Of a stretch of DNA of 64,000 nucleotides, positions 22,953-34,609 are shown one piece after another (within the stretch, counting starts at the first letter, position 1; each line of letters begins with the position of its first letter). Both the position numbers and the translations under genes were made by a program. The notes beneath the pieces are model-generated. The model had not been told where the DNA came from and made no database searches. It worked only from the letters and a program-made list of their open reading frames with translations. Source of the stretch: Sambucus nigra (lineage: Eukaryota; Streptophyta; Magnoliopsida; Dipsacales; Adoxaceae); assembly GCA_949130495.1 (NCBI GenBank), contig OX422222.1, positions 102,847,709 to 102,911,708 on the forward strand, in the 5' to 3' direction.

Positions 22953-24696
22953 GCTTTTATTGTCTTTATCTTTTGGTTTAATTGTTAGCGGTGGTAGGGC
23001 TTTCACATTGTTCACAGTTGTTTTTTTTCCTTTTTTTTATGTAACACAGGCTTCTATTTGTTATTATACAATCTTGCATTTTTTCATATTTGTTTGTTTT
23101 ATTTTTCCGCACTTTTTATTCGCCTTCAGTTAGATTTTAGTCCTTTTTGGTTGAGGACAATGCAAAAGTCTAAGTTAGGGGGGGGTCACAAGTGCGTATT
23201 TCTAAAACTTCACAAATTTTCAAAAATGCCCAAAATTTCCAAATAAATCATAAAATTTTGAAAAATCCAAAAATATTTTTGTTCAAAATAAATAAAAAAT
23301 TGGAATTCAAATTTTTCAAAAATATCATTAAAAGTTAAATTGGAGTCTCAAATTGTAAATACCCAACATACACAAAGCCGAAATTGACCAAAGATGGAAA
23401 TTGTGGGAAAATTGACGACTTAACGAATAAATGTGGAGATTAACAAACCCGGTGAGACTCGAGCCTATCACGTTTTGCGAGATTTTAAATCAATCCGAGT
23501 TAATTGTTAACTCAAAGTTCTTTTTAGCGCTTAATAAGTTGTCGAGGATCTCAAATTTTTTTCATTTGATCGATTTTGAAAAAATGTGTGCAATGTTGCC
23601 TTGAAAATCGTGCCAAACTAGTCTCTAAACTTAAATTCACCACGAAACGCATATGGTAACGCAATTGACATTTTGGACAATGAAGTAGGCCCTCGTTTGT
23701 CACCCAAAAATATTGGCCAGAAAAAGTAGCGAAAAATTACCCTTTGCAACCCAAATTGAGCCGAATATTTTTCCCTCTCGTTTGACAACCCGAAAAACCC
23801 AAAATAGCCCGGAATTGTGAAAAATGACAAAAATTCAAAATTTAAGTCCGAAAAGTGCAACAAAAGGGGCAAGAAAAAAAATAGAAGAATGCTCAACAAA
23901 AATAGCAACAAAGAAAAAAAATAATAGAAAAAGAAGAAAAAATGAGCAATAGCCCGGAAAATGCACAAACGGACATCACGAATGAATTTTCCAATTCCAA
24001 CCTTCCATACCTCCTTCATTTTACCCTATACACCCTATAACCCGAAAAAGTCCTAACCGAGTCCAAATTGCGTAAATTGAGTACCGCGTGGAGAGTTAAT
24101 ACACCAAAAGATAATGTAAGAGGTTAAATGCGCGAAATAGAGGCGATGTTCCCGTTTTTAAAATCGTAATCCGTTGAAGAGATCCCTTCACCATAAAATT
24201 TCCGTCTTTCTAAATGCATGCGTGTATATGCTTCCATTATATTTACTCCTTATATCACGCATGACCGAGAGAATAGCCATAATCTGAGAGATTCGTTTGT
24301 GAGTGCATTCCGTGAGAAATTGAAATCAAAACAAATTTTCGGATAAGTAACGTAATGATCAATCGATGGAAATTGGCGCTTATATTTCTGGCTTCGCACA
24401 CACACACTACGGTTTGAGACTTGTAAATATGACTTGATGATGTTATTTTCTGGAAAGTTTGAATTACACATTTTTTTGCATATTTTGAATTTTCTTTGAG
24501 TCGAATTTTGTGGGTATATTCACTGCAAACCCTCACGAGACACAACTCGTCCTACTAGGGTAACCTAGAGGTTTAAAGGCTTGTTGCATACGCTAAATGC
24601 AATCGCTTGCCCGCGAAAGTGGTATTCTATCCCAATAAAGTCCTTGAAGTGTCCTTAACTCTTACTTTCATTCTTTTACATTGCTCGGGACGCGCA
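22953..24696 (+). other. Athila-type 3' untranslated region with extra polypurine tract
   Basis: A 1.7-kb AT-rich, A-rich region without coding potential, typical of the lineage. At 23,168-23,187 the sequence GTCTAAGTTAGGGGGGGGTC closely resembles the terminal polypurine tract region at 24,700-24,717. Confidence 0.7.
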
Positions 24697-24717
24697 AAGT
24701 TCTAAGTTAAGGGGGTT
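24697..24717 (+). other. Polypurine tract of Athila-type element
   Basis: CTAAGTTAAGGGGGTT directly precedes the 3' LTR start TGATTGGGC and would prime plus-strand DNA synthesis. Confidence 0.8.
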
Positions 24718-26262
24718 TGATTGGGCATAAATATTGTATATTTATCCCCCTAATTTCAGTACTTTTGTGAACCCGAATGATGTAACATATATGGATTTGA
24801 TTCACTTTTATGCTTCTAACCTTCTTGGCGAGTATTTCGTGTTTCGTGCTTCTCCTATTGGTTTTACAGGTTAATTATGCAAGCAGTGCAAAGGAGGAAA
24901 CAAGACTGTGCAAGAAAAGCTAAGAAGGCAAGTTCAAGGGCATGTCGGTAATTTTGTAGCCCGATTCGGAAGAATAAGTCAACTGGGAAGTTGAAGAGCT
25001 CGGAACAACGAGAACACTGGAAGAAACGGCACCCAAATCTGAGCTACGGTTGAAAAGTTATGCTCAGTTGAAGTTGAAGAAAAATCAAAGAAAAGAAGAG
25101 AAAAACCAGAAAAAAATCTAAGTGTTGAGAGCAAGACCAGATTGGTACATGCGAACCCCACCCGAACCGGTTCGCTGTACCTCCGAACCGGTTCGCATGT
25201 ACCTGACACGCGAATTTTGTATTTTATTTTGATTGGTCTCCAAGTCTTCTATTAGGTTTACAACACTCAATACTTGTGGGGAACGCAGGCATTAACCTAG
25301 GGGCAGCTTTTAGGGCTATTTTCAGAGAGTTTTTGATAGAAAAAAAGGAGAGAAATATCTAGGAACATCAAGGGCACAAATTACTTCAAGAATTCATTGT
25401 TTCGGGTTTGTTTTTGCAAGTTTTAATTCAAGATTCTTGTTTCTTATTATTGCTCTTGCATGCTTTGTTTTCCCATTAGATTCAACTTGTTTTCGCATTC
25501 ATAATACGTATCTACATGTTTCTAGCTAGTTTCATCATGAATTCCTACACATGCAACGTTAGTATTTCATGCATTAGTCCATTTAACATGTCCGGCTAGG
25601 TTTTTCAAGGTTGGGATGCATGAACCCAACCTGATGTGTTAGTGCATGTATATAACGTCGATCCGCTGAATTTAATGATTAATTTTGATCGTATCGCGTA
25701 ATTTCATAAGAATTGTAGATCTTTATATCTCGTTTTCCTATGGGTACTCGTGATGATTTAGAGTACAATTTGAGTGTAATTACCGCGATACCTATTTACT
25801 CATCCTCAGATTAGGTATGACGCGGGCTTGAACCTCGTATACATAATGCTTGGGAGTACTAAATTCCGGGTTAGAATTAATCGGATAAATTTATGATCAA
25901 CGTTGTCACTGCATTACACTAGGGTTTTTGGGATTATATTCCCATCCTATTTTCTCATCATTTAAGTTTAGCAATTTCAATTTAATCATTCATTCTTCAT
26001 TTAGATAATTTAGTTAGTTGCATATTTTATCATAGTTTCATAATTGCATTTAGTGTAATCAATCCCAAAAACCAAAATCAAATCTTTTCCTTTCGTTTTT
26101 AGAGTCATCGTTAGGATTCTTCCGTCTTATCCCGTCGTCACAACTCCGTTGTCCTTTTTCCCTGAGGATCGATACTCGACTTGTCGGATTATTACTTGAA
26201 CGACAGGCTTGCACTTGAGCCTATAGAGTACACACGTTAGAGACACATTCTGAGTCGTGTCA
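24718..26262 (+). repeat. 3' LTR of Athila-type element
   Basis: 1,545 bp, about 98% identical by eye to the 5' LTR. It has two CGAACCGGTTCG palindromes (25,163-25,174 and 25,184-25,195), 21 bp apart, where the 5' LTR has one. Confidence 0.95.
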
Positions 26263-26267
26263 TAGTG

Positions 26268-26642
26268 TTATACACTGTAGTTATTGTGATGGTTTTAGTT
26301 TAGGTATTAGCGCTTCATTTTATTACTGATTTCATTTAGTTTGTTGCTCATTATCCAGGTGTTCCCATCACGTTTCAGCAATTTGGTACAATCAATATGA
26401 TATTGGGACCGTTTAGCTGATTAGAGAACAATGATGTTTTTGATTAGAGGGTTTAAAGAAATAATAAATGTGTGCCTGTACCTATGTACGGATATTTCAT
26501 ACTTGGTCAGGATGAATTGCTGTCGAGCGAAATCAATGCCTCCATGAACCTATTAGACAAGCTTTCCAGTTTGGACATCGCCACGTGTTTTCACCCATTA
26601 TAGTTGGTGAAAGTTAAGGGTTGTGGGTTGAGATGATCTATA
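26268..26642. other. AT-rich flank, no gene seen
   Basis: Continuation of the pre-insertion sequence left of 13,826. Nothing was recognised before the RING fragment. Confidence 0.4.
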
Positions 26643-26790
26643 CGTTTGGAGTACTTAGAGGTGGATTTAGTAGTTGAACGTATGGCGTGCTCGCACATTT
26701 TTCACCATCACTGGATTGAGACGTGGTTAAAGAGGAGTACTACGTGTCCCATATGTGCACATTTATTTGCACGTGTATGTGTTTATGACC
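26643..26790 (+). pseudogene. RING-H2 finger fragment
   Basis: The plus-strand frame contains ACSHIFHHHWIETWLKRSTT followed by CPIC, which aligns with the second half of a RING-H2 (E3 ubiquitin ligase) finger: Cys3-x-His4-x2-His5 and Cys7-Pro-x-Cys8. The residue expected to be Cys6 is Trp, and the first CxxC pair is not visible upstream. It therefore cannot bind both zinc ions. It is a decayed or captured fragment; the Helitron 3' end at 28,481 downstream on the same strand makes capture plausible. Confidence 0.6.
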
Positions 26791-28343
26791 TGCATTTTTG
26801 GAAAAAAAATTCAACAAGTAAAACAACATTATCAATTCTATTTATTACATTACTATGATGCTTATGCTGCGACCATTCAGCAAGTAAAATAACATTACCA
26901 ATGTTGTTCTCGACGAAGAAGTCGAAGAAATCCTTCCCAATGTTGCTTATGAACTTGGAAAGTTTGCATAGGGATGAGTGCATGCTGCTTTTGCCTAGTT
27001 GAACTATGGACTTTGGTGCATATATAGGCATAAGGTGTGAGGTAATCGAAGTACTTAAATTTATTTCGTTATTGTCTAGGCATTACTATCAATCTTGATT
27101 GGAGATATGGATGTGGGAGATTAACCTATTTAAAAGAATATGTAAAGGATGTCATTAGTAAGTCGGTGATTGCTATAACGTTAGGTGATTGCTATAACGT
27201 ATTCTCTGAATTTTTAACTCTGTTAAATAACCAACCTAACATGAACATTGAATCCTTAAAATGTATATTTTTTTTAAATAATTATGTAAGATCTTTTTTG
27301 TTGGTGATTTTATTTGCCTAAGATATTAATTAATTAACGTGAATACCCATGAAACCTATATGGATGATTTTCAATATGCATACTTTTAAAATTGGAGTCT
27401 TGATGCTTTTTCCTCTAATCTATTATAGCTCTACTAAAATGACATTGTTGTAATACGCAACCTATAAATAAGTAAGCAGTGGCAAAAAATGCAACCTATC
27501 ATATGGGGTGAATTATGGTAATTCAAGATTGATGTTTGAGACGTTATTTTGTTGCCTTTTTGCTTTTTGTTCACATGGAATTTCTGAAACATCAAATGTT
27601 TATCTTTTCCACTGAAATACAATACTTCTCTACAAATTTTATTTTGTAAGATCTAGCTGTTCAAAAAGATCGACCAGAAGGACTGGAGACAAAAACAAAG
27701 GAAAAAAGCCTCTAGATGACCAAGTTGTTTTAGAAGAACAACCAGAAATTACCGAGGCAAATCGGAGAAAAACCCTTTAGGAAAGGAACAAATTATTAGA
27801 GAAAAGAAGCCATAAATAGGAGAGTTAAAGAAAGCGAAGTGCCTTTAATATTAACCTAAATGGCAGGAGGCATAATAGGCCAAAAAGTCTATAGAAGAGG
27901 AGAAATTTTTTGGAGAAGTATGAGATTCTAAACCATTGTTGCCAAAATGTAAATAAAATACTAAAATTTCTTATGTGTTACAAGACGAAATACCCCGGTG
28001 AGCAAAAGCTTGCATAAGGGGTTTGAGGTATAGTTGACCAAGATGTAACATGTATATAAACCAATATGTACATCAATGATAAGTTGATTTTCTAAGTTAA
28101 AAAATGTTATTTTTTCATGGTTTATAGGTTTCTCAATGATTTTTTGTTTTCGTGGTATTGTTAGGTTTTGTATTAATAATATTATAATTGATATTTTATT
28201 CTTAAACTGGGCGAATTTTTTTATAAACAAAGTAAATTTGGCCAATTTTTGTAAATTATTAGATTTAGCATTAATAATAGTATACTGGTATTTTTGTTCT
28301 TGAACAACGTGAATTGTATCATAAATAATGAAAACTTGCCCAA
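26791..28343. other. AT-rich sequence, no gene seen
   Basis: Includes a 19-bp tandem duplication (GTGATTGCTATAACGTTAG type) near 27,166-27,203 and repeated AACAAGTAAAACAACATTA-like segments near 26,812 and 26,880. No gene supported. Confidence 0.4.
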
Positions 28344-28481
28344 TTTTAAACTAATAGGTTCGTACCGTAGGTTATTTCAAAAACTGTTTATCTATTGCCA
28401 ACTAAATATGACCTATAGTCCTATATACGATGTATACTTTCAAAAATTAGCGTCGTACCTTCAGGCACGGGCATACCCTGG
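28344..28481 (+). mobile_element. Helitron 3' terminus (copy 2)
   Basis: Diverged copy of 7,184-7,315. The hairpin region ACCTTCAGGCACGGGCAT is followed by CTGG (28,478-28,481) and then T, which fits CTRR/T. One hairpin base differs from the first copy (TACC versus TGCC), which opens one pair. The interior extends to the left by an unknown length. Confidence 0.6.
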
Positions 28482-28499
28482 TACATGTATATAAATATA

Positions 28500-31175
28500 T
28501 ATACGTAGGTTAATGTATGAGACCGTTTTATTCAAAAAAACGTTGTTTTCTATTAAATCCCATTATTCTTATAAAGAAGCCATTTTTCTTGACTTAAACT
28601 TTATTCCTGATTTTACCCGCCAATTTAAATATTTTTAAAAAATACCTTCTTCTTAGGGAAACACCATTATTTTATCCAAACTTCCAATTTACCTACAACA
28701 AATTTATTTTAGCAATTTCCTTGAAATTGACATTTCAACGAACACATGAACCGTGTTAGAAAATATTTATTTTTCATTGAAAACCTTTCACAAACAAATA
28801 CTTGTGTTAATTATGGGCAAAACCTCTTTAGGATTCTTAATTAACCTTTTAATAACGTCACTTCACTATTCCTTTAATTTCATGGACACTAGACAATTTA
28901 TCAGATACTTTCACACATTATTGGTCAACTGGAACATGTATTGTTTTCTTTCAAGTTAGGTTGTGTTTTCTTATATTCACCACACAACCAGTTCTTCATA
29001 TGTCCCACCTTTAATTATCTTTTCCTGGAATCCTCCAAATAAAAGCGTACTTTAATGGGCTCCACACTGCAAGCTACACTGCTATATGCTCTGGCCAGTG
29101 TTTAGGGTCCTTCCTCCTACGGCTTTGGTACCTTGTTAATTCATTCATGGTCTCATCCGAGTCCATATTAATGTGTTTTAACATTTCTCAAATGTGTACA
29201 TTATTCCACTTTTACTGACCGAAGCTAAAACCCAAGGATTTCACACCAACTCATGTTACACTTTAAAAATCACAGGTTATCATCCTTTACCCACTTGAAT
29301 TGATTTTATCCCAGAAATCACTTTCATTTAGGACCATTCGTGTAACATTTTATCCAACATTTTTATTTCATAAAAATCTTCAAGTTTACGTAAAATTAGG
29401 ATTTCACCCGTTTGTTTCCAAATATACATTTTCCTCCACTTTCACAAGTGTTATTTCCCCAAAACATTATTATGTTATACATACCAACTTCTTAAATATT
29501 TTACTAGTTAACACTTATATTACACTTTGATGTTAAGATACTTTTCATGGGGGAATTCTCTATATTTCACTAATTTATTATACCATAAATCACTGGGCAT
29601 TTAAAAGACTGCTTTACAAGAAAAACACCATTTTCCTTTATTAACAAATGTAGTCTTGAAAACATACACTTGTCATATTTTCCATATTTATCAACACACA
29701 TTAAGTCCTGAAATTTATATTTTCTTTATTTCATGTTAAAATTAATTCAAACCTTCATTAAACTTTTTTATATGCTCATCATCAAAATATTACAAGTTTA
29801 TATACATAGAAAGAGGGATTTTGAACCCCAAAATCCAAAATAATGAGCGAAACCCATGATTCATTCAAGAAATTTTAACATGCTTACAAAAACATGCTTT
29901 TGAAGATAAAAAGGCATTTTTGTTCTTCAAACATGAATAAGTATCTAATTTCACAAGAATCCCATTTTCCCTACAAAGTTTAAGACTTTATTCATAAAAT
30001 ATCCCAACAAGATAAATATTATTTCAAAACATTTTATTCCATAAAATGTTTAACACCAAGCTTTCTTGAAATATATCATTTTATTCAAAACTATTGAAAT
30101 CCTTTGTAAACCCCTTTTCACAAACCATAAGAAATAACATTCTTAATTAATATATGTATTATACTTATACAAACTCTAACTACAAGACCAATATTATGGA
30201 AAATAGAGTTCTTAATCTAAAGAGTAGAGCTTTCCACCTTAAAGGATGCTCTAAAGATGGTGGATGAATGAACAAGACGATGAAAACCTCTCACCTCCTA
30301 AGGATGCCTTAAAGATGTGAGATAGATCCACTAAGCTTGTCTCCTTGAATTCTCCATAAAAACTCCCTTCAAACTCCATAATTTCTTCTTCAAAAATCCA
30401 CAACAACATGTCCATAAATCAATTCCTTTCATAAAAAATGGTGTAGATGGGTTTTAAGGATTGAATGTGGTAGAATATAAGGTAAATATGATGGTTTACA
30501 GTGAAGGGGTTGTGGCTCTTGGTCTGGGATGGTAATTGAGCTCCATTGAAGCTCTAATGAGATAGAGAGAGAATGAGAGTATCGTGGAAAATGAACCACA
30601 ATGCAACTTAACAGTCCTTAAATACTCCAAAACCCCAAGGGGTAAAATACCTAAATTTCCCAAAGCTCTAACCCCGAAATGATCTGATCCATTGAGAGAT
30701 TTATGGATCAAACCGTCCAATGGTCTAGGTTTTGACAACATTATACGAATATGAAAAAAATGAGTTTTCCATTCTCGCTCGGATGAGAATGGATCCCATT
30801 CGAACGAGAACTACTACATCATTCGAACCAAACTAGATCTCGTCAGAACGAGAACTATATCTTGTTCAAACCAACTTCGAATGAGGTTCTAACGAGAATG
30901 AATTTTTCACACATAGATGTTTCTTTCAAACGTCGTTTAAAGCATCGTTATAATGGAGTTGGGATCTCGTTTGAATGACACTAGATTTCGTTCAAAAGAT
31001 CCTGGATTTCATGCAAAGGGATTTTAAGGCCATTTTCAATCCAATTAATTCCACCAAGGCACTATATTACCCAAATTTGACAAATAATTCATCCCACAAG
31101 GTTTGAAGCTCAATTGGATCACACAAAATCAAAAAATTATGGGTGTATGGTCAAAATAATGACGGTGGTGTTACA
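28500..31175 (-). repeat. Probable LTR or LTR fragment, minus strand
   Basis: On the minus strand a TGTAACACCACC start lies at 31,175. The sequence then shows an LTR-like layout: degenerate TTCGAACGAGAAC-type motifs (30,770-31,010), a TATTTAAG TATA-like site near 30,622, a CT-rich stretch (30,556-30,590) and a long AT-rich tail. No clear CA end was found toward 28,500, so the right-hand (3') limit is approximate and may be truncated. No target duplication was seen. Confidence 0.4.
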
Positions 31176-31335
31176 GCCAAACTCCTATAATTGTACTCAT
31201 TGTGATGAGATAAGACACCTTAAAGATTTTTGTGGTTTTATTCAACCCACATTTTCTTTTTTTAATTTTGAGAATGGTAGAAATATCGATAAGAATGGGA
31301 AGAAGAAGTTGGAATCCTCTAAAAATGTTTCATAA
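31176..31335 (+). pseudogene. CCHC zinc-knuckle gag scrap (Copia-like?)
   Basis: The plus-strand frame contains CTHCDEIRHLKDFC, a perfect C-x2-C-x4-H-x4-C knuckle, at about 31,192-31,233, then a basic stretch (KNGKKKLESS) and a TAA. The style resembles Copia gag knuckles. The frame decays into stops by about 31,390. It lies directly against the LTR-like border at 31,175. Confidence 0.45.
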
Positions 31336-34300
31336 GGGAAGGGAAAGAGAAAAATGGTTGACTCCCACATGGTGGTTTCGAAATAAAATCTTTTAAAGAT
31401 TGAACATAGATGGATTAGGAGACATGTTATTGATAGAGAAAAGAGAGAAATATTACGAGACTTAGCTAAGGAGAGTTCTTTGTCCTATTCTAAGAAGAAT
31501 TAGGATTCTTTTGGTTTTGGTGTCTTAGAGTGTTTGGTTTACTCTTTTTGGCAGGCATCTTGTTCTATTTCTATCATTTTATTCTTTCGTATATGCTCTT
31601 TTTTTTGTTCATAGCTTAAGATTTTATCCTCATTAAATATTGGTATTCTATGCTTGTTAGGTGTTATTTTATCCCATGTACTACCTATTGAATTCATGTC
31701 TTTTATTCTATATGATTAAAATTTTATATATTGAACTGATTTGGTGAAGTAATCATGAAATTTTAGAGTATTTGTTTAAATTATGCACTTTAGCTATTTC
31801 CATGCAGAATATAATGAATGAATTTATTTTACACATATATCAAAAATTAAAAGTTTTTTGCAAAATGTTGTTAAAAGGGTGTTTTGTCAATCCTTTTGTG
31901 AAGGAAAGCTTTTATCATCATGATTGGAGTTGAAAAATAATATGTATTTCAAAATCATGAGTGCTGATAAGGTAAAGGATGCAACTTTAGGATTGGAAGA
32001 AGTACATTTGAAAATTTAAAATAGTTTCCCACCCTTTGTAATGAATGAGAGAAATGCTCCATGTGTAAAAAAAATTCAAAAACAGACGTGCCAACGATTT
32101 TTTCTCCATCTAAAAATTGAGTAACATAAAGGATATGTGACTTAAATGGTTTTAATAATAAATTGTTTTTTGAGGGAGACAACATGGTAATTGAAACACG
32201 TATTTGTTTTCTAGGAAAAAATAATCTTTCTCTTTGTTGCTTAAAGTCAATTTTGTTCAAAAGTGGGTTTGAAATTTAATCTTCATTCTTGATTTTATGG
32301 TTAATGCTCATGTTATTAACTTTTCAATCACGAGTTATGTCTTTGAATCACATTATTTTTTATATGGCATCAATTTGACCTTAGGCCTTTGAATGGTAAA
32401 CCATTATTTGTATGAGTATTTCTGATAACCAATAACCATTGTATTATCGTTTGGACCTTATTTGTCATTCTAAATTATTTTTTTCAAATCAAAATGTGTT
32501 TGCCTAAAGCTAAAAAAATCAATTCTATACGTTTCTTTTTTATGTATTTTGTTTATGCACATTCTAGTCTACAGGAAAAGTCCTCGAGATTCATCTCTGG
32601 TACTTACCTACAACGAAACATTCGTGCCCAACGAAGACACACTGCAGTAAAGGCTTTCGGGTATGTTAAAAATGCCTAATTCGGTACTTCAGAACTTTTT
32701 AACCCATTTTTTCTTTCAAACCCTCGTTGACCTTAAGAACCTTCATGTCTTCCTCCCAACTTAGTATTTTGGTAGTTTTTTTTAGGTTTTCTCAACCTCA
32801 CTCAAGTGGATTAATCTTCATCTTCATAAGTTTATCTATCCTCGATTTTAAAAAATGTTTCATTTCTAGTGGTAGGGTTTGGTTATAGTAGTTTTGATAA
32901 ACTTTGATATTTTATTTTCTGCAACTAATAATTTATACTTATCCTAATTTAAGATTGATTCTCTTGATTAACTTTTAGTGTCTAAAACTTTTCTTTAGAT
33001 TTCTTTAGGGATTTGTATACTCATGTGTCTATATGTGTTAGAGTTTGAGAGTAGTTGTCGTTTTTTTCACTTATGAGACACTTTATCTTATTTTAGTGTA
33101 CCATCCTTGGTCTAAATTTTTTGTACCATTACTTATAGTATTTATGTTTTTGAGCCACGGTGTGTGTTTTTCGCTCTTTACTCTATGGATCCAAATTGTC
33201 ACTCACGTGCCTCGACTTCCTCCATCCGTTCTATATTGGATGAGATATTCTCTACAAATTATGTTCATTAGGATAATTAAATTGATTTGGATTCATTTTA
33301 TTACTATCATGTATATATTTTCATGAGAGAAAGAATGTGGATTGGAGTTTGTTCATAAACTAGACCTTGTTACCCCAAGATGGTGAGATAATTTTATCTT
33401 TCTAAGTGAGGGGACTACTAGTAAAGATTTATTTTAAGTGGATAAGAAACAACTTTCCCATCGTGTCCTAGAAGAAAATAAACCCAAATATCCATACAAG
33501 TCGATTATTAGTGAACATCCCAATTGAGATATTGTCACTTTTTTCAGTGATGACAATTCTTCGTCTTGGACTGGGCATAATTTTCCTCAAGATTTTCCAC
33601 TAAGGGATATTTATGTTATGAACATGGTAGTTTCCTCATGTATTGACACATCACACCACCCTCATGACATATATTTCAAATATGCATAACTATTTTATGC
33701 CATTGGAAAGGATGATCAGATGTGGTTGTGTGATTTGACTACGGACTTGATATCTTCTGATATAAGTTTGGGGTTCCTATTCTTCCCGATGAAGTTAACA
33801 AAAATTTGAAATCTATGATGACCAGCCAATCCATTTATTGGTCTATGTCTCATCATGTCGACTATAATGGATCACCTAAAACACTTCATGTTGTCCCTCA
33901 ACTGGCTTGTCGTCCTACCCCTACATCATGTGCACTAAGTATATGCCCCTTGATTGAAAATGAGTTGGATTATATAGAGTCTCGATTATCTCCCCCACAA
34001 TATTTTGGTTTTGTACCAATCTATGAGGACTATAGGAATCATTTTTATTCCTTTAGTTCAGAGAGTTCTCCCTTCTACAATGACTTCCAACATACATTTG
34101 ACGCTCAAGTGAAATCTTTTGGGGATGTCTCACATGATGTTCGGAACAATGTTATTAACATGTGTGCTATGCAGACGTTGAAGAAGAAGAAGTGATGTAA
34201 ATTGTGTCAGGCAATAGTATTTATTTGTTTGTTTAAGAGTTGTAAGATTTTACTTATATTTGATCATATCATTTAAATCCTTGTAAATCTTAATTTTTAA

Positions 34301-34609
34301 TTATTATTCAATTTTGCATTACTTAAATATCTTTGCATAATATCTTTTCTCTCTCCACAAGTTGTTAAATTGTTGATCTTAGGCCTAGTTTTTTCTTTAT
34401 TATATATTTCATAGACCTCATTTTAAATGTTTACTCACTATATGAATCTTTCTTTATTTTTTAGTTTTAATTAACATGTTTTACTCTCTTAAAATCCTTT
34501 GAAAACCTGATCCCAATATGTTCTTAGTTCTTCCCTTATCACTTTATGTGACAAAGGGGAAGAAGTTTGTGTCTATGAGGAGTATAGTTATCAATGCATA
34601 CTAGCTTTC
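31336..34609. other. AT-rich remnant DNA, no assignable gene
   Basis: Several short frames exist (for example 32,494-32,679, 33,045-33,326 and 33,806-34,195, all plus strand). The last one, 129 codons with a lysine-rich end, is mixed in composition and may be a remnant of an old element or gene, with degraded protein-like sequence before it from about 33,400. I could not recognise any family. Confidence 0.3.

Larger units (their letters stand above)
13831..26262 (+). mobile_element. Full-length Athila-type Ty3/gypsy LTR retrotransposon
   Basis: A 12.4-kb element bounded by two near-identical LTRs that start TGATTGGGC and end GTGTCA. It is flanked by perfect 5-bp target duplications TAGTG (13,826-13,830 and 26,263-26,267). 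Internal order: tRNA-Asp primer site, gag, protease, reverse transcriptase, RNase H, integrase, an extra ORF, a long untranslated region and a polypurine tract. The domain order with integrase last, the third ORF after pol, the large non-coding tail and the absence of a chromodomain fit the Athila lineage. The two LTRs differ at roughly 27 positions by my count (about 98% identity), so the insertion is young, yet the coding frames carry five stops. Confidence 0.95.
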
